Source: Aquimarina atlantica (GTDB lineage Bacteria > Bacteroidota > Bacteroidia > Flavobacteriales > Flavobacteriaceae). From it: a DNA stretch of 64,000 nucleotides. Position 1 is the first letter of the stretch. Every line of letters starts with the position of its first letter. Where the stretch lies: NCBI RefSeq assembly GCF_000626715.1, contig NZ_AQRA01000001.1, forward strand, positions 558,001-622,000, written 5' to 3'. The notes below the pieces were generated by a model. The model saw only the letters and a list, made by a program, of their open reading frames with translations. It had not been told where the DNA came from and made no database searches. Below are positions 27,623 to 37,294 of the stretch, one piece after another. A program made the position numbers and the translations under genes.

Positions 27623-28522
27623 TTATTCTTTTGGCCTCAATTTTTCAATAATCTGGGCATCGACCCAAAATACATCTACATTTTCGTATTTGTCGGACCC
27701 CATATTTCTATTAAAGAAAAGGTATTTACCGTCTGGTGTTACACTTGCAGCTGCTTCCCAGGCACTAGTGTTTATCTTATCCCCAAGGTTGATAGCCTCA
27801 CCCCAAGAACCATCTTGTTGTTTAAAACTGATGTAGATATCCGAATCTCCATATCCGCTTTCTCTTTCGCCATCCCAGATCAAATAAGATTCATCTGAAG
27901 CAATAAATGGATGTGCATTCATCTTTCCGGTGTTAACCTCTTTACCAAAAGCTTTAGGTTCTTCACGTTTCCCATCTATTAATCGCGAATACCGAATCAC
28001 ACCATCTCCATCTGGCATGCCCGCTTCATCAAAAACATACGTTCCTTTTGATGAAGCCGTAAGGCGCATAATCTCTATCTCCTGAAATGACGCATCTAGC
28101 TTTTTTATCTCCGACCACTCCCCCGTCTCGGTTCGCTCCTTATACCGTCTGCCTAAATGCATGGTCTTACCATCGGGAGAGATAAACGGTTGCCCAACTC
28201 TTGATGATATTACTGTCTCTCCCCACTTATTATTTTTATATCGAAAAACAACGAATTCATGTTTTTTACTTCCTTCTACTTCCCTGATAAAATAAAATTC
28301 TTTCTGGTCGGGTGAAAAGGCACCTGCATATTCCCAGCCGTCGGTTACAATCATTCCTGGAGCAAAACGTTCGGGTATTAAACCCGGTGGTTTTTGTCCC
28401 AGATAAGGGTTATCTATAGTGATGGTAACATTATTATTTTCTGCGGTACGTTCCTTTTTAGTTTGACAGGCATTTAAAAATGGTATCATTACCAATATCA
28501 AAATACAATATGTTTTTTTCAT
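27623..28522 (-). CDS. PD40 (TolB-like) beta-propeller lipoprotein, paralogue of 16339
   Basis: 299 residues from the ATG at 28522, which starts the lipoprotein signal MKKTYCILILVMIPFLNACQ. An upstream in-frame ATG at 28543 adds seven residues. PD40-type strands repeat ([56 protein letters not shown]). It aligns end to end with the PD40 protein next to LytTR pair 3, including GQKPPGLIPE and the C-terminus VDAQIIEKLRPKE. It is the last gene of a three-gene unit divergent from pair 4. No enzymatic motif. Confidence 0.8.
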   Translation of the reverse strand: MKKTYCILILVMIPFLNACQTKKERTAENNNVTITIDNPYLGQKPPGLIPERFAPGMIVTDGWEYAGAFSPDQKEFYFIREVEGSKKHEFVVFRYKNNKWGETVISSRVGQPFISPDGKTMHLGRRYKERTETGEWSEIKKLDASFQEIEIMRLTASSKGTYVFDEAGMPDGDGVIRYSRLIDGKREEPKAFGKEVNTGKMNAHPFIASDESYLIWDGERESGYGDSDIYISFKQQDGSWGEAINLGDKINTSAWEAAASVTPDGKYLFFNRNMGSDKYENVDVFWVDAQIIEKLRPKE

Positions 28523-28558
28523 AGATTTTTGTTGTTTAATCATACGTTTAATATTACT

Positions 28559-29323
28559 TTACTCCTTCGCATCCGAAGCTACGCGAAACCCAAAATAGTC
28601 ATATAACTCACCATTAAAAGCGCTTCCATAGCGATAAGCAACACTACAAAAAGAAGCATTAAGACCCCAGCCTCCACCACGTATTACTCTACGATCCCCT
28701 TTAGTCTCACCTGTAGGATTGTTTTTAGGGCTGTTTGCATAATACTCACTTCCGTAGATATCCATACACCATTCCCAAACATTACCGCTCATATCGTAAA
28801 GTCCTAATTCGTTGGCTTTTTTACTCGCCACTGTATGCGGTTTTTTGTCAGAATTACCATCATACCACCCTACCTTGTCAATGCTATTTCCTCCGCTATA
28901 TTTATAACCTTTAGATGTATTACCACCACGTGCAGCATATTCCCATTCTGCCTCATAAGGGAGACGTACCTTTTGGCCTAAAGTATCAGAAAGCCAATTG
29001 GTATAGTTTATAGCATCCTGCCAACTTACGTTTACTATGGGATGATCATCTTTCCAACCCCAATCAGGTTCTTTGGGCATAGCTGCTCCTGTAGCTTCGC
29101 AGTAATAACGATATTGTGCAACGGTAACCTCTGTTTGGCTTATATTAAAATTCTTTAAAGTAACCTCATGGATGGGGCGTTGATCTTTATTGCTTACCCC
29201 CCATTCATCCCCCATAGTAAAAGTTCCTCCTTGTACCTGTACAAATTTTGGTAGGTGTTGCCCAAAGCTAATATTTGTAATTAGAAGAATAATTAAACAC
29301 GGTAATCCTGTTATGTTTCTCAT
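28559..29323 (-). CDS. SUMF1/FGE-fold secreted protein, non-canonical active site
   Basis: 254 residues with a signal peptide to about 21 (ITNISFGQ). FGE-sulfatase domain motifs: GGTFTMGDEWG, ISQTEVTVAQYRYYCEATG, PIVNVSWQDAINYTNWLSD, RLPYEAEWEYAARGG, DMSGNVWEWCMDIYG, RVIRGGGWGL...FRVASD. Formylglycine-generating enzymes need two cysteines after RGGS; here the segment is GGGWGLNASFCSVAYR, with Leu where the first cysteine is expected and only one Cys. It is therefore more likely a ligand- or carbohydrate-binding member of the fold, or an enzyme with another activity. No sulfatase gene is in the window. Cotranscribed with the PD40 and TolB-like proteins. Confidence 0.82.
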   Translation of the reverse strand: MRNITGLPCLIILLITNISFGQHLPKFVQVQGGTFTMGDEWGVSNKDQRPIHEVTLKNFNISQTEVTVAQYRYYCEATGAAMPKEPDWGWKDDHPIVNVSWQDAINYTNWLSDTLGQKVRLPYEAEWEYAARGGNTSKGYKYSGGNSIDKVGWYDGNSDKKPHTVASKKANELGLYDMSGNVWEWCMDIYGSEYYANSPKNNPTGETKGDRRVIRGGGWGLNASFCSVAYRYGSAFNGELYDYFGFRVASDAKE

Positions 29324-29372
29324 AAATTTTATTTTTTCTATTTAGAGTTCTACATTAGTTAACCCCACCTAA

Positions 29373-30281
29373 CTATATTGATTTACTTATTTTTAGCCAG
29401 GCAGGTCCGCTTGCATTTTTTATAAATTTTTCTACTGAAGAACCATCCTTATTCATTTTATAAATATTAGCTTTCCTTTCCTGATCTTGTGATGAATAAA
29501 GTATTTGAGAACCATCTGGTGACCATGACGGATTCCAATCATCAAGATCATTATGGGTTAAGCGCTTTTGATTAGAACCATCTATATTCATTGTATAAAT
29601 TTCAAAATCTCCATCCCTATCAGACATAAAAACTATTTGCTTACCATCAAGCGAAACTTCAGGGTGTAATTCTTTAGCTTCATTATTGGTTAACTTAGTT
29701 ATGTTGCTGCCATCAATATTGGCTATACAAATTTCTTCACCATTGGAATGAAAGACGGAATGAAAAACAATCCTACCATCTGGTGTAAAACATGGTCCTC
29801 CACCATTCAGTGGTTTGATTTGAGTCTGTTTACTACCATCTGAATTCATTGTCCAAATTTCATAATGCCAAACTCCTTCCTTATCTGCATAACCTCTTGC
29901 AAACACAATTTTCTTTCCATCAGGAGACCATGCCGGTGCACTATCCCATTTATTTTTTGCATACGTTAATCGTTTCCTGTTGGTTCCATCTATATTCATC
30001 GTATGAATAGACCAGGTATTTCCTCCATCGTAATAGCCATAAGAAGCGATATGTTTGCCATCTGGAGACCATGCTACATATCCATCATTTCCGGGGCGAT
30101 CTGTAACTTTTAGTTTTGATTGCCCCTTCTCATCGGTCAGATAAATCTCTCCATCACCCGACTCTTTAGAAGAATAAGCAATTGTATAAGATGTGGATTC
30201 CGGTTTTTTATTGTTCTGACTATAAATGGACTGGATACAAAGGAAAATTGAAAGGACATAGATCGCTTTTTTATATTTCAT
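29373..30281 (-). CDS. Secreted TolB-like WD40/PD40 beta-propeller protein
   Basis: 302 residues from the ATG at 30281, which begins the signal peptide (MKYKKAIYVLSIFLCIQSIYS); another in-frame start at 30323 would bury it. Six or so propeller blades with the pattern SPDGKxIxFxSxRDGxxEIYxMNxDGSxxxRLT, as in the TolB C-terminal domain. No enzymatic residues. It is the first gene of the unit with the SUMF1-like and PD40 proteins, divergent from kinase 4 with 223 bases between the start codons. Those bases contain one ATAGACG word (30357-30363), shared with two other LytTR loci. Confidence 0.83.
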   Translation of the reverse strand: MKYKKAIYVLSIFLCIQSIYSQNNKKPESTSYTIAYSSKESGDGEIYLTDEKGQSKLKVTDRPGNDGYVAWSPDGKHIASYGYYDGGNTWSIHTMNIDGTNRKRLTYAKNKWDSAPAWSPDGKKIVFARGYADKEGVWHYEIWTMNSDGSKQTQIKPLNGGGPCFTPDGRIVFHSVFHSNGEEICIANIDGSNITKLTNNEAKELHPEVSLDGKQIVFMSDRDGDFEIYTMNIDGSNQKRLTHNDLDDWNPSWSPDGSQILYSSQDQERKANIYKMNKDGSSVEKFIKNASGPAWLKISKSI

Positions 30282-30504
30282 AGGCTTATATTTTAATAAT
30301 AATTGTGGTATTGTCTTAAACAAACCTATGGAATAGAATTACTGAAAAATCGTAAAATAGACGAATGATATTTTCTGCCAGATACATACCTATCATTAAC
30401 AGAAAACATTCTTAATCCGTAGGAAATAAGGTTTGGGCAGTAGGTGATTAAGATTCGTCTTTATTGCTATAGTGCTCAACTCATATTTTATATATTTATG
30501 CTCT

Positions 30505-31584
30505 ATGGTTAAAAGAAAGAACTTAATTGATTGGATTCTTCAGAATAGAGTTGTTTCACACCTAATTTTTTGGGTATTGGTATTCATCAGTTTACCAATA
30601 TTGGCTGCATTAAATGAGGGAAGTGTTGAAAAGACTGTAAACGCTAGTTTGAGTTTTTTGCCTGCCCAATTATTAGCAAGTTATTTTTTAGTCTATTATC
30701 AGGTACCCAAACTTCTATTTAAAAAGAAGTATCTTAAGTTTGGATTCTCTTTTCTGGTATCTACATATGTGTTTTTAGTTATTTCTAAGCTTTCAAATAT
30801 GTATTTGACTAAATTTTTTATTCCTAAATATTACGAGGAAGAAAGTTTGATAGAAATATTAGCAGATCCATTTCACCTGGCTGTCGTCCATTTTCCATCG
30901 GTCTATGTATTCGTTTTTTTAATGCTAATGACTAAGATAGTTAAGGATCGTTTTGAAGAACGTCATCAACTTGAAGTTTTACAAAAAGAAAAAGCGAATA
31001 CTGAACTTAAGTTTTTAAAAGCGCAAATAAATCCACATTTTTTATTTAATACATTAAATAATTTGTACTCATTAACCTTAGAAGAATCCTCTGAAAAAGC
31101 ATCTGAAGTTGTTTTAAAACTATCAGACATGTTAGATTATATGCTCTATAGATGTAAAGATGCAGAAGTTCCTTTAAAAAATGAAATTACTTTTATACAG
31201 GATTATATTGATTTGGAATCGTTACGATACGGTAGTAAATTAACCTTAAGTTTTACACATCACCTTCATGATCCTAACGTTATGATAGCACCTTTAATAC
31301 TAATATCATTTATAGAAAATGCTTTTAAACATGGTGCAAGTAATACCTTGAATGATTCGATAATCAAAATCGAATTAACCACAAACCAGGATCAGCTTTG
31401 TTTTAAAGTTTTTAATACTTTACCAGCAGACAAAACAGATACTACGGAAAATGAATCAAATTCCGGAATTGGATTTTCTAATTCGCAAAGACAATTAGAA
31501 CTGAACTATAAAAATAATTATGACCTGAAAAGCACCAAAACAGATAATGATTTTCAGGTAGTATTAACGATTAATTTACAATAA
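30505..31584 (+). CDS. LytS-type sensor histidine kinase (pair 4)
   Basis: 359 residues from the ATG at 30505; a GTG 33 bases earlier is in frame but weaker. Four membrane helices, kinase core INPHFLFNTLNNLYSLTL (His178), ATPase SFIENAFKHGAS and SGIGFSNSQRQL. The regulator starts 1 base after its stop. Sequence and layout are closest to kinase 8 (55646), so these are recent paralogues. Confidence 0.92.
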   Translation: MVKRKNLIDWILQNRVVSHLIFWVLVFISLPILAALNEGSVEKTVNASLSFLPAQLLASYFLVYYQVPKLLFKKKYLKFGFSFLVSTYVFLVISKLSNMYLTKFFIPKYYEEESLIEILADPFHLAVVHFPSVYVFVFLMLMTKIVKDRFEERHQLEVLQKEKANTELKFLKAQINPHFLFNTLNNLYSLTLEESSEKASEVVLKLSDMLDYMLYRCKDAEVPLKNEITFIQDYIDLESLRYGSKLTLSFTHHLHDPNVMIAPLILISFIENAFKHGASNTLNDSIIKIELTTNQDQLCFKVFNTLPADKTDTTENESNSGIGFSNSQRQLELNYKNNYDLKSTKTDNDFQVVLTINLQ

Positions 31585-31585
31585 T

Positions 31586-32293
31586 ATGGCAATCAAATGC
31601 ATGGTCATAGATGATGAACCATTAGCGATCAAGGTACTTGAAAAGCACATCAAGAAAGTTCCAGAACTGGAGTTGGTAGCCTCTTTTGACAACCCTATCC
31701 ATGCCGGAGATTTTCTTCAAAAAAATACTGTTGATCTTTTATTTCTGGATATCCAAATGCCTGTAGTTACTGGTATTGATTTTATAAAAAACACGACAAT
31801 ACAACCCAAAGTTATACTAACCACAGCCTACAGAGAATATGCTTTAGAAGGGTATGAACTGGATATCATCGATTATTTATTAAAACCCATATCTTTTATT
31901 CGATTTTATAAATCTATCAATAAATATAAAGCATTAAGTGCAGGGATTCAACACGTTTCTGATGAATCATCCAAAGCAAAGCAAACAGTAGATCACATCT
32001 TTGTAAATGCTAACAAGAGAATGATTCGTGTCGAATTTAGCTGCATTTTGTTTATCGACAGCATTAAAGATTATGTACGAATACATACCACAGAGGATAC
32101 GATCATTACCAAAGACAAAATCAGTGTCTTTTTACAAAAATTACCTTCTAATTTTTTGAGGGTGCATCGTTCGTATATTATCAATACTGAAAAAATAACT
32201 TCTTTTACCTCAAAAGATATTGTCCTTCTTAATGGTATGGAAATTCCGATTGGTGCTTCTTATAAGGAGGTGATTAGGTTGATTAAGAATTGA
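31586..32293 (+). CDS. LytTR response regulator (pair 4)
   Basis: 235 residues. Receiver with Asp9/Asp10, phospho-acceptor Asp55 (LLFLDIQMPVVTG), Thr79/80, Lys100. LytTR domain from about 132 (FIDSIKDYVRIHT, FLRVHRSYIINTEKI). The segment TTAYREYALEGYELDIIDYLLKP is nearly the same as in regulator 8. Divergent targets are probably the TolB-like/SUMF1/PD40 unit. Confidence 0.93.
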   Translation: MAIKCMVIDDEPLAIKVLEKHIKKVPELELVASFDNPIHAGDFLQKNTVDLLFLDIQMPVVTGIDFIKNTTIQPKVILTTAYREYALEGYELDIIDYLLKPISFIRFYKSINKYKALSAGIQHVSDESSKAKQTVDHIFVNANKRMIRVEFSCILFIDSIKDYVRIHTTEDTIITKDKISVFLQKLPSNFLRVHRSYIINTEKITSFTSKDIVLLNGMEIPIGASYKEVIRLIKN

Positions 32294-32372
32294 TAGTACT
32301 TAACTGTTATTTAGTTTGCATACTTTTTTTGATATTAAAAAATATGTGTACTACTCCACAAATCTTTTTCGA

Positions 32373-33107
32373 TCATTTTTTTAAATCTAAATTTCTATTA
32401 AAATAGTTAATAGCTACTTTAGGCGAGTCTATACTTCTAATTCCCATGGTTAGCAGCCATAAACACATTGAAAACTCTCCTATATCAGCAGGAATAGTTA
32501 TATTATTTATAAACGCTGATTCATGATTTGGAAACAAAAAGTAATCCAAAAAACTCACCAAATCACCTATGCAACCTAGCATTAAAAAGACTCCGATTAT
32601 TCTAGGAACTAGTCCAGATCTAAACACTAAATAACCTAATGGGAATAGGTATAGACCATAAAATATCTGATTTACAAAGTACCCTTTTGTATGTATGTTT
32701 TGAAAAAACATAGATAAAGCCTGCAACTGATTTCCATTAAATGTCTCTGAATAACTTTTATTACTTAATATTTCTAAAGCAGAGAATTGATATAACGCAT
32801 TTTGACAAAGCATAGCTACCGATATTACCACACATAATAATAATAGTAGTGCAATATTTTTGTTAACATGCTTAAAAATGCAATACAATACATATGCATA
32901 GAAAAAAAATAGCGTAGACATTACCAAATCACTTACAAACCCTAAGCGAAAGAGCCATTCGTTTTCAATAATATTTTGGGTAGTAGCAGAAGGATCGTTA
33001 GGGACATATAATTTTTGACGCACAAAAAATTCTGCAAAGATGCCTGTAAGAATTAAACCTAGTAATAGTAAACCTGCTAGTCTTCCTGTATTTTTTTTCA
33101 AGTCCAT
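32373..33107 (-). CDS. DUF4386 membrane protein
   Basis: 244 residues with six hydrophobic helices and the family opening KKNTGRLAGLLLLGLILTG. DUF4386 proteins are poorly studied polytopic membrane proteins. It is convergent with regulator 4 and upstream of nothing on its strand; 130 bases separate it from regulator 5, so it may be read through from pair 5. Function unknown. Confidence 0.78.
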   Translation of the reverse strand: MDLKKNTGRLAGLLLLGLILTGIFAEFFVRQKLYVPNDPSATTQNIIENEWLFRLGFVSDLVMSTLFFFYAYVLYCIFKHVNKNIALLLLLCVVISVAMLCQNALYQFSALEILSNKSYSETFNGNQLQALSMFFQNIHTKGYFVNQIFYGLYLFPLGYLVFRSGLVPRIIGVFLMLGCIGDLVSFLDYFLFPNHESAFINNITIPADIGEFSMCLWLLTMGIRSIDSPKVAINYFNRNLDLKK

Positions 33108-33237
33108 TTTGTTTGTTTAATGATAGATGAGTAAACAAAGGTCAATGAAACTTTATGCTCTTAAAATTTTAATATGCAAAATTGGTAATTGTATCTGCGT
33201 ATGAATAATTTTATTCTGCAAATTGTTTTCTGAATAT

Positions 33238-33936
33238 TTAAAATTCTCTGTGTATTTTCTGAAAGAAAAGCTTTTTATATGTTTCAGAAATTGGAATCAT
33301 TTGATCAGATATTTTTATTCTGTTACGTTCTATAGATTCAATTTTATGCAGAGCCACCATATATGATTTATGTACTCTACATATTAAGGTATCTGGAAGA
33401 ATTTGCTCTAATTCTTTGAGTTTCTGTAAAGTCATAATTCTTTTTTGTTCGGTATGAATTCTACAATAATCTCGCATTCCTTCAATGTAAATAATATCTG
33501 CTATATTAATTTTTTCTAGCCTATTTTCTGTTTTTATAAAAATAAAATCGTTGCCTCTATCTAACGATTTTTTATCTAAATTTTCCTGGGCTTTATTTAC
33601 AGCTTGTAAAAACCGGTTAAAAGTAAATGGTTTTAACAAATAATCTGTAATATTAAGCTCATAACCTTTTAATGCATATTCTTGATAGGCAGTTGTAATA
33701 ATAACCTGGCTTGCAATTTTTGAACTCTCTAACAATTCTATTCCAGAAAGCTCATCCATATTGATATCTAAAAAGAGAATATCTACTTTATTACTTTTTA
33801 AATAAGCAAGGCCACTTAATGCGTTATCAAACGTACCACACAAATTTAAAAAAGGTATTTTGGCAGTAAAACTTTCTGTTCTCTCTAATGCCAAAGGCTC
33901 ATCTTCTATTATTATACAATTATATTTATTCATCAT
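33238..33936 (-). CDS. LytTR response regulator (pair 5)
   Basis: 232 residues. Receiver with Glu11/Asp12, phospho-acceptor Asp57 (ILFLDINMDELSG), Thr81/82, Lys102. LytTR domain from about 130 (YIEGMRDYCRIHTE, VHKSYMVALHKIESI). The start overlaps the kinase stop by 11 bases. No clear 21-bp repeat in the region upstream of its kinase. Confidence 0.93.
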   Translation of the reverse strand: MMNKYNCIIIEDEPLALERTESFTAKIPFLNLCGTFDNALSGLAYLKSNKVDILFLDINMDELSGIELLESSKIASQVIITTAYQEYALKGYELNITDYLLKPFTFNRFLQAVNKAQENLDKKSLDRGNDFIFIKTENRLEKINIADIIYIEGMRDYCRIHTEQKRIMTLQKLKELEQILPDTLICRVHKSYMVALHKIESIERNRIKISDQMIPISETYKKLFFQKIHREF

Positions 33937-34963
33937 TAATTGTTAGATGTACGGCATATACATCGTTTGTATTAGATATCTCTAATATATGATTATCTGG
34001 ATAAATGAGCTGGAGACGTTTTTGTATCAATTCATTTCCTAAACCATTACTTTCTTGTTTTAGTTTTCTTTTAGCATCTAATTTATTTACACATTCTAGT
34101 TTTATGAACGTGTTATGTATTATAACTGTGATTGTTATTGCGTTATCCAGTTTTTTATTGGTGGTATGTTTAAAAGCATTTTCTATAAAAGGAATAAAAA
34201 CCATGGGTGCTATTGTTTTACCAATAAAAGAACCTCTTACTTCAAAATTTATATAGTTTGAATTGGCTGTTCTTATTTTCTGCAATTCTATATATTTTTC
34301 GATATATTCAATTTCTTTAGATAATGCTACTTTTTCAGTTTTTGTTTCAAAAAGCATGAATCGCATAATATCTGATAGTTTATTTAAATAACTAGAAGCC
34401 TGAGAAGCATTCTTCATTATTAATACATCGATATTATTAATGGTATTGAACAAAAAATGAGGATCTAACTGTGATTTCACTAGTGCCATTTCCATTTCAT
34501 GATTTCTTTGTCTTAGTGTTTCTTTCAGTTTGATTTCATTAAACCAGGTTATAAACCCTCTTAATACTGAAGCTACTATACCAAAAATTAAAGCGATGAT
34601 AAAAATAAAAAATAGCCCTTCAAAAAAATCTTCACGCCAATTAAATAATAATTTATCTCCATTAATTAACGATATAAAAACTGTACCAATTAAAGCGGCA
34701 ACAATCAAAGCTATAACACTATAGATAATTGTTCTATTCCTATTTTTATATTTCGAATAGTTAGGAAATATAAGGTAGTAAAATTCATAAAAAGAAATAA
34801 AAGCCGGTAAAAAAGCAAAACCAAAAAGGTACTTATAAAACAAATCGATACGAGATTGCTCATAAGTACCATTTTTTAATAAAAGCCCAAGCATTATCAT
34901 TATGATAATAAGATAACATGCCCAAAATCCAATATGCAATACAACAATAACTACCTTTTTCAT
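33926..34963 (-). CDS. LytS-type sensor histidine kinase (pair 5)
   Basis: 345 residues. Four membrane helices, core LDPHFLFNTINNIDVLIM (His169; the Asn of NPHF is Asp here), ATPase PFIENAFKHTTN and GLGNELIQKRL. The 106-base gap upstream contains TCACATAA (34968-34975) and its inverse TTATGTGA (35001-35008), possible operator halves. CPBP protease and serine hydrolase genes lie upstream on the same strand. Confidence 0.92.
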   Translation of the reverse strand: MKKVVIVVLHIGFWACYLIIIMIMLGLLLKNGTYEQSRIDLFYKYLFGFAFLPAFISFYEFYYLIFPNYSKYKNRNRTIIYSVIALIVAALIGTVFISLINGDKLLFNWREDFFEGLFFIFIIALIFGIVASVLRGFITWFNEIKLKETLRQRNHEMEMALVKSQLDPHFLFNTINNIDVLIMKNASQASSYLNKLSDIMRFMLFETKTEKVALSKEIEYIEKYIELQKIRTANSNYINFEVRGSFIGKTIAPMVFIPFIENAFKHTTNKKLDNAITITVIIHNTFIKLECVNKLDAKRKLKQESNGLGNELIQKRLQLIYPDNHILEISNTNDVYAVHLTINDE

Positions 34964-35069
34964 AATGTCACATAATTATAGAAAGTGAAAGTTATCTATT
35001 TTATGTGATTTGAAAAATCTTTTCTGCAAAATACAGCGATCTATCTTCAAGATAGATTATATCAATCAT

Positions 35070-35750
35070 TTATACCATAGACATCGTGTTCATTGTACAA
35101 TGGGCTATTATCACGGGCCATAAATTTCTATCTAATTTTACATATGCAATACCCATAATAATTCCGATTAGTGCAACCGATATAGAACGCTCAGAGATAT
35201 CATAGGAGTGTCTAAAACCCCAAATACAAGCTTGTATAATAATCGCAATTGCAGTCCTAAATTTTAAATTTGAAAACAAACCCTCTATCCAGGTAATTAA
35301 GAAACCTCGTTCTAGTAATTCTTCTAATGCAGATTGTAACCACACAAAAAGAATAACAGAAAAAAAATAACCATAATCTCCATTACGAAGTGAATAACCT
35401 GTATTAGTACCTTTTACCGCTTCATTACTTTCTTTAACAACCAAAAACGAATCTTGTATTAGATTGAAGATGAGGAGTACTCCAATTATGATAGCAGTTA
35501 TTATTCCTGCTTTCAAAAATGTTATGGTAATGCTTTTGGGTCTTATCAGTCCTAAAGATTTCCATGTAATTCCTCTCCTTCTCATTTGCCATGTAGCAAC
35601 TAATAAAGTGGTACCAGAATATAAAAAACCCGTAACTAGATAGTGCGTATTAGGAATTGAGGTTTTCCTAATCAAAAACATGATTGTTATGTAAATAATG
35701 AGATCAAAGAGAAAACCAAATTGATTATTTTCTTTACTCCTATTTTTCAT
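35070..35750 (-). CDS. CPBP-family intramembrane metalloprotease
   Basis: 226 residues and about six membrane helices. CPBP (Abi/Rce1-like) motifs: EELLERG (motif 1, EExxxR), FRHSYD (motif 2), and IIAHCTMN (motif 3, HxxxN). These enzymes cleave or process membrane proteins or peptides, and in some bacteria modify bacteriocin or prenylated substrates. The start overlaps the serine hydrolase gene by 11 bases, implying co-translation. Confidence 0.85.
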   Translation of the reverse strand: MKNRSKENNQFGFLFDLIIYITIMFLIRKTSIPNTHYLVTGFLYSGTTLLVATWQMRRRGITWKSLGLIRPKSITITFLKAGIITAIIIGVLLIFNLIQDSFLVVKESNEAVKGTNTGYSLRNGDYGYFFSVILFVWLQSALEELLERGFLITWIEGLFSNLKFRTAIAIIIQACIWGFRHSYDISERSISVALIGIIMGIAYVKLDRNLWPVIIAHCTMNTMSMV

Positions 35751-37185
35751 GCTTTAAGTTTTGCTGCAATTTTTCTTTAAATCGATTTAGGGTATTCGTA
35801 AAAGAATTTAGCCCTCTATGAGATTGTTCTTTAGCTACTTTTACTGCTTTTTCATAGTTTTTTAGCGCTAAATCGAATTGTTCATTATTTTCATATGCTT
35901 CGCCAAGGCTATCATATACATTTGCTTCATTAGGAAATAAGTCTGTATTTAGTTTAAATAATTGTATAGCAAATTCGATATCATTTTCATGCATAAATTC
36001 ATATCCAATTAAGTTTAAGTACTGGGGATGGTTAAGAGGGTAATTATTGTTTGTAACAAAATCAGTTATATCCTGTAAACTACTGAATTCTTTTATTTTG
36101 TCTCTATTTTTATAGATAAAAAAGCGCAATCTTTCTTTAGGTAATTTATAGTCTTTGTTATAAAGAATGGCTTCAATATAATGCGCTATATTTCTGGAAA
36201 TCATATCGTAATTAGAAAGCGCTATAATGGTATATTTATCATTTAGGTACCTAGAAAAATAAGATGAAAAACCAGGCATACCACCACTATGGCCTACAAC
36301 TTGATTATTTTGCCTGTCTTCTACCTGAAACGCTAAACCATAGGTAACTTTTAAAGCTGTAAACATCTTTTTCTTTGATGCTTCATTTATTAAATTAGAA
36401 CCATAAAGTGCCTGATCAAACTTTAACATATCTCCAACAGTGGATAAAATTCCTCCATCTGGATATGGAGAAGCACTTTTAAAATAAGTATTATAATACT
36501 TACCTGATATAGATTTTACATAACCAGTTGCTCTATTTTGAACTACTTCGTCTCCAAAACGCATAACCGTATTGTTCATATTCGTTGGCTCAAGAATATG
36601 CTTGTTTATATAGTTAGCATATGACTGTTTTGTTAGTTTTTCTATGATTGCTCCTAATAGTACCATTCCTGAGTTAGAATATGAGAACTTTTCTCCTGGA
36701 GTTGCAAACTCTAATTTTTGATCATAAATAACGGGTAATAAATCGTCTATAGTTTTATAACTATGTCTGTCTGATCTATAATCAGGGTGTCTCATATAGT
36801 TGCCAATACCAGAAGTATGAGATAACAAATGAAATATTGTAATCGTATTCCCTAGAGGAAAATCTTTCAGGTATTTTACCACCGGATCATTAATATTTAA
36901 TTTCCCTCGTTCTTCTAATTGCATAATGGAAACACCGGTAAACATTTTTCCCATTGAAGCAATATTAAACTTTGTATTTATATCGTTTTTTATTTGATAG
37001 CTTTTATTCGCATCGCCAAAAGCTTTTTGATATAAAATTTTTCCTTCTTTTGCCAGCAAAACAGTTCCCGAAAATTGATCAAGCTCAACGTGTTTTTGCA
37101 TCATTTCCTCTATCTTCTCATTTATTGTTTGCGCCTGTAAACTTGCTACAAAACAAATTAGTAAACATGTAATTACTTTAGTCAT
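35740..37185 (-). CDS. Secreted serine hydrolase, beta-lactamase-like, with TPR tail
   Basis: 481 residues with a signal peptide to about 18 (SLQAQ). Intact catalytic motifs: SxxK as SMGK (Ser77, Lys80), YSN in FSYSNSGMVLLG, HSGG in VVGHSGGMPGFSS. Residues about 390-480 are TPR-like (LFPNEANVYDSLGEAYENN). Overlaps the CPBP protease at its 3' end. It follows regulator 6 (109 bases) and may be a target of pair 6. The enzyme probably cleaves a peptide or ester outside the cytoplasm. Confidence 0.87.
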   Translation of the reverse strand: MTKVITCLLICFVASLQAQTINEKIEEMMQKHVELDQFSGTVLLAKEGKILYQKAFGDANKSYQIKNDINTKFNIASMGKMFTGVSIMQLEERGKLNINDPVVKYLKDFPLGNTITIFHLLSHTSGIGNYMRHPDYRSDRHSYKTIDDLLPVIYDQKLEFATPGEKFSYSNSGMVLLGAIIEKLTKQSYANYINKHILEPTNMNNTVMRFGDEVVQNRATGYVKSISGKYYNTYFKSASPYPDGGILSTVGDMLKFDQALYGSNLINEASKKKMFTALKVTYGLAFQVEDRQNNQVVGHSGGMPGFSSYFSRYLNDKYTIIALSNYDMISRNIAHYIEAILYNKDYKLPKERLRFFIYKNRDKIKEFSSLQDITDFVTNNNYPLNHPQYLNLIGYEFMHENDIEFAIQLFKLNTDLFPNEANVYDSLGEAYENNEQFDLALKNYEKAVKVAKEQSHRGLNSFTNTLNRFKEKLQQNLKHEK

Positions 37186-37294
37186 TGATATATAGTTTTA
37201 TATGTATACATCAAAATTGATTAAACATAAGGACTTGTTAAAATGAAATAGATGGTTATGATCCAATTCTAGACAAACAAGAGGATTTTATCTA

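Noticed and set aside
28559..29323. Active formylglycine-generating enzyme
   Set aside because: Only one of the two active-site cysteines is present in the expected segment and no sulfatase is near; called a SUMF1-fold protein with unproven activity.
30336..30385. Second copy of the CGTCTAT site near pair 4
   Set aside because: Only one good word (30357-30363) is present; the position 21 bases away matches at just three bases, so it is not listed as an operator.
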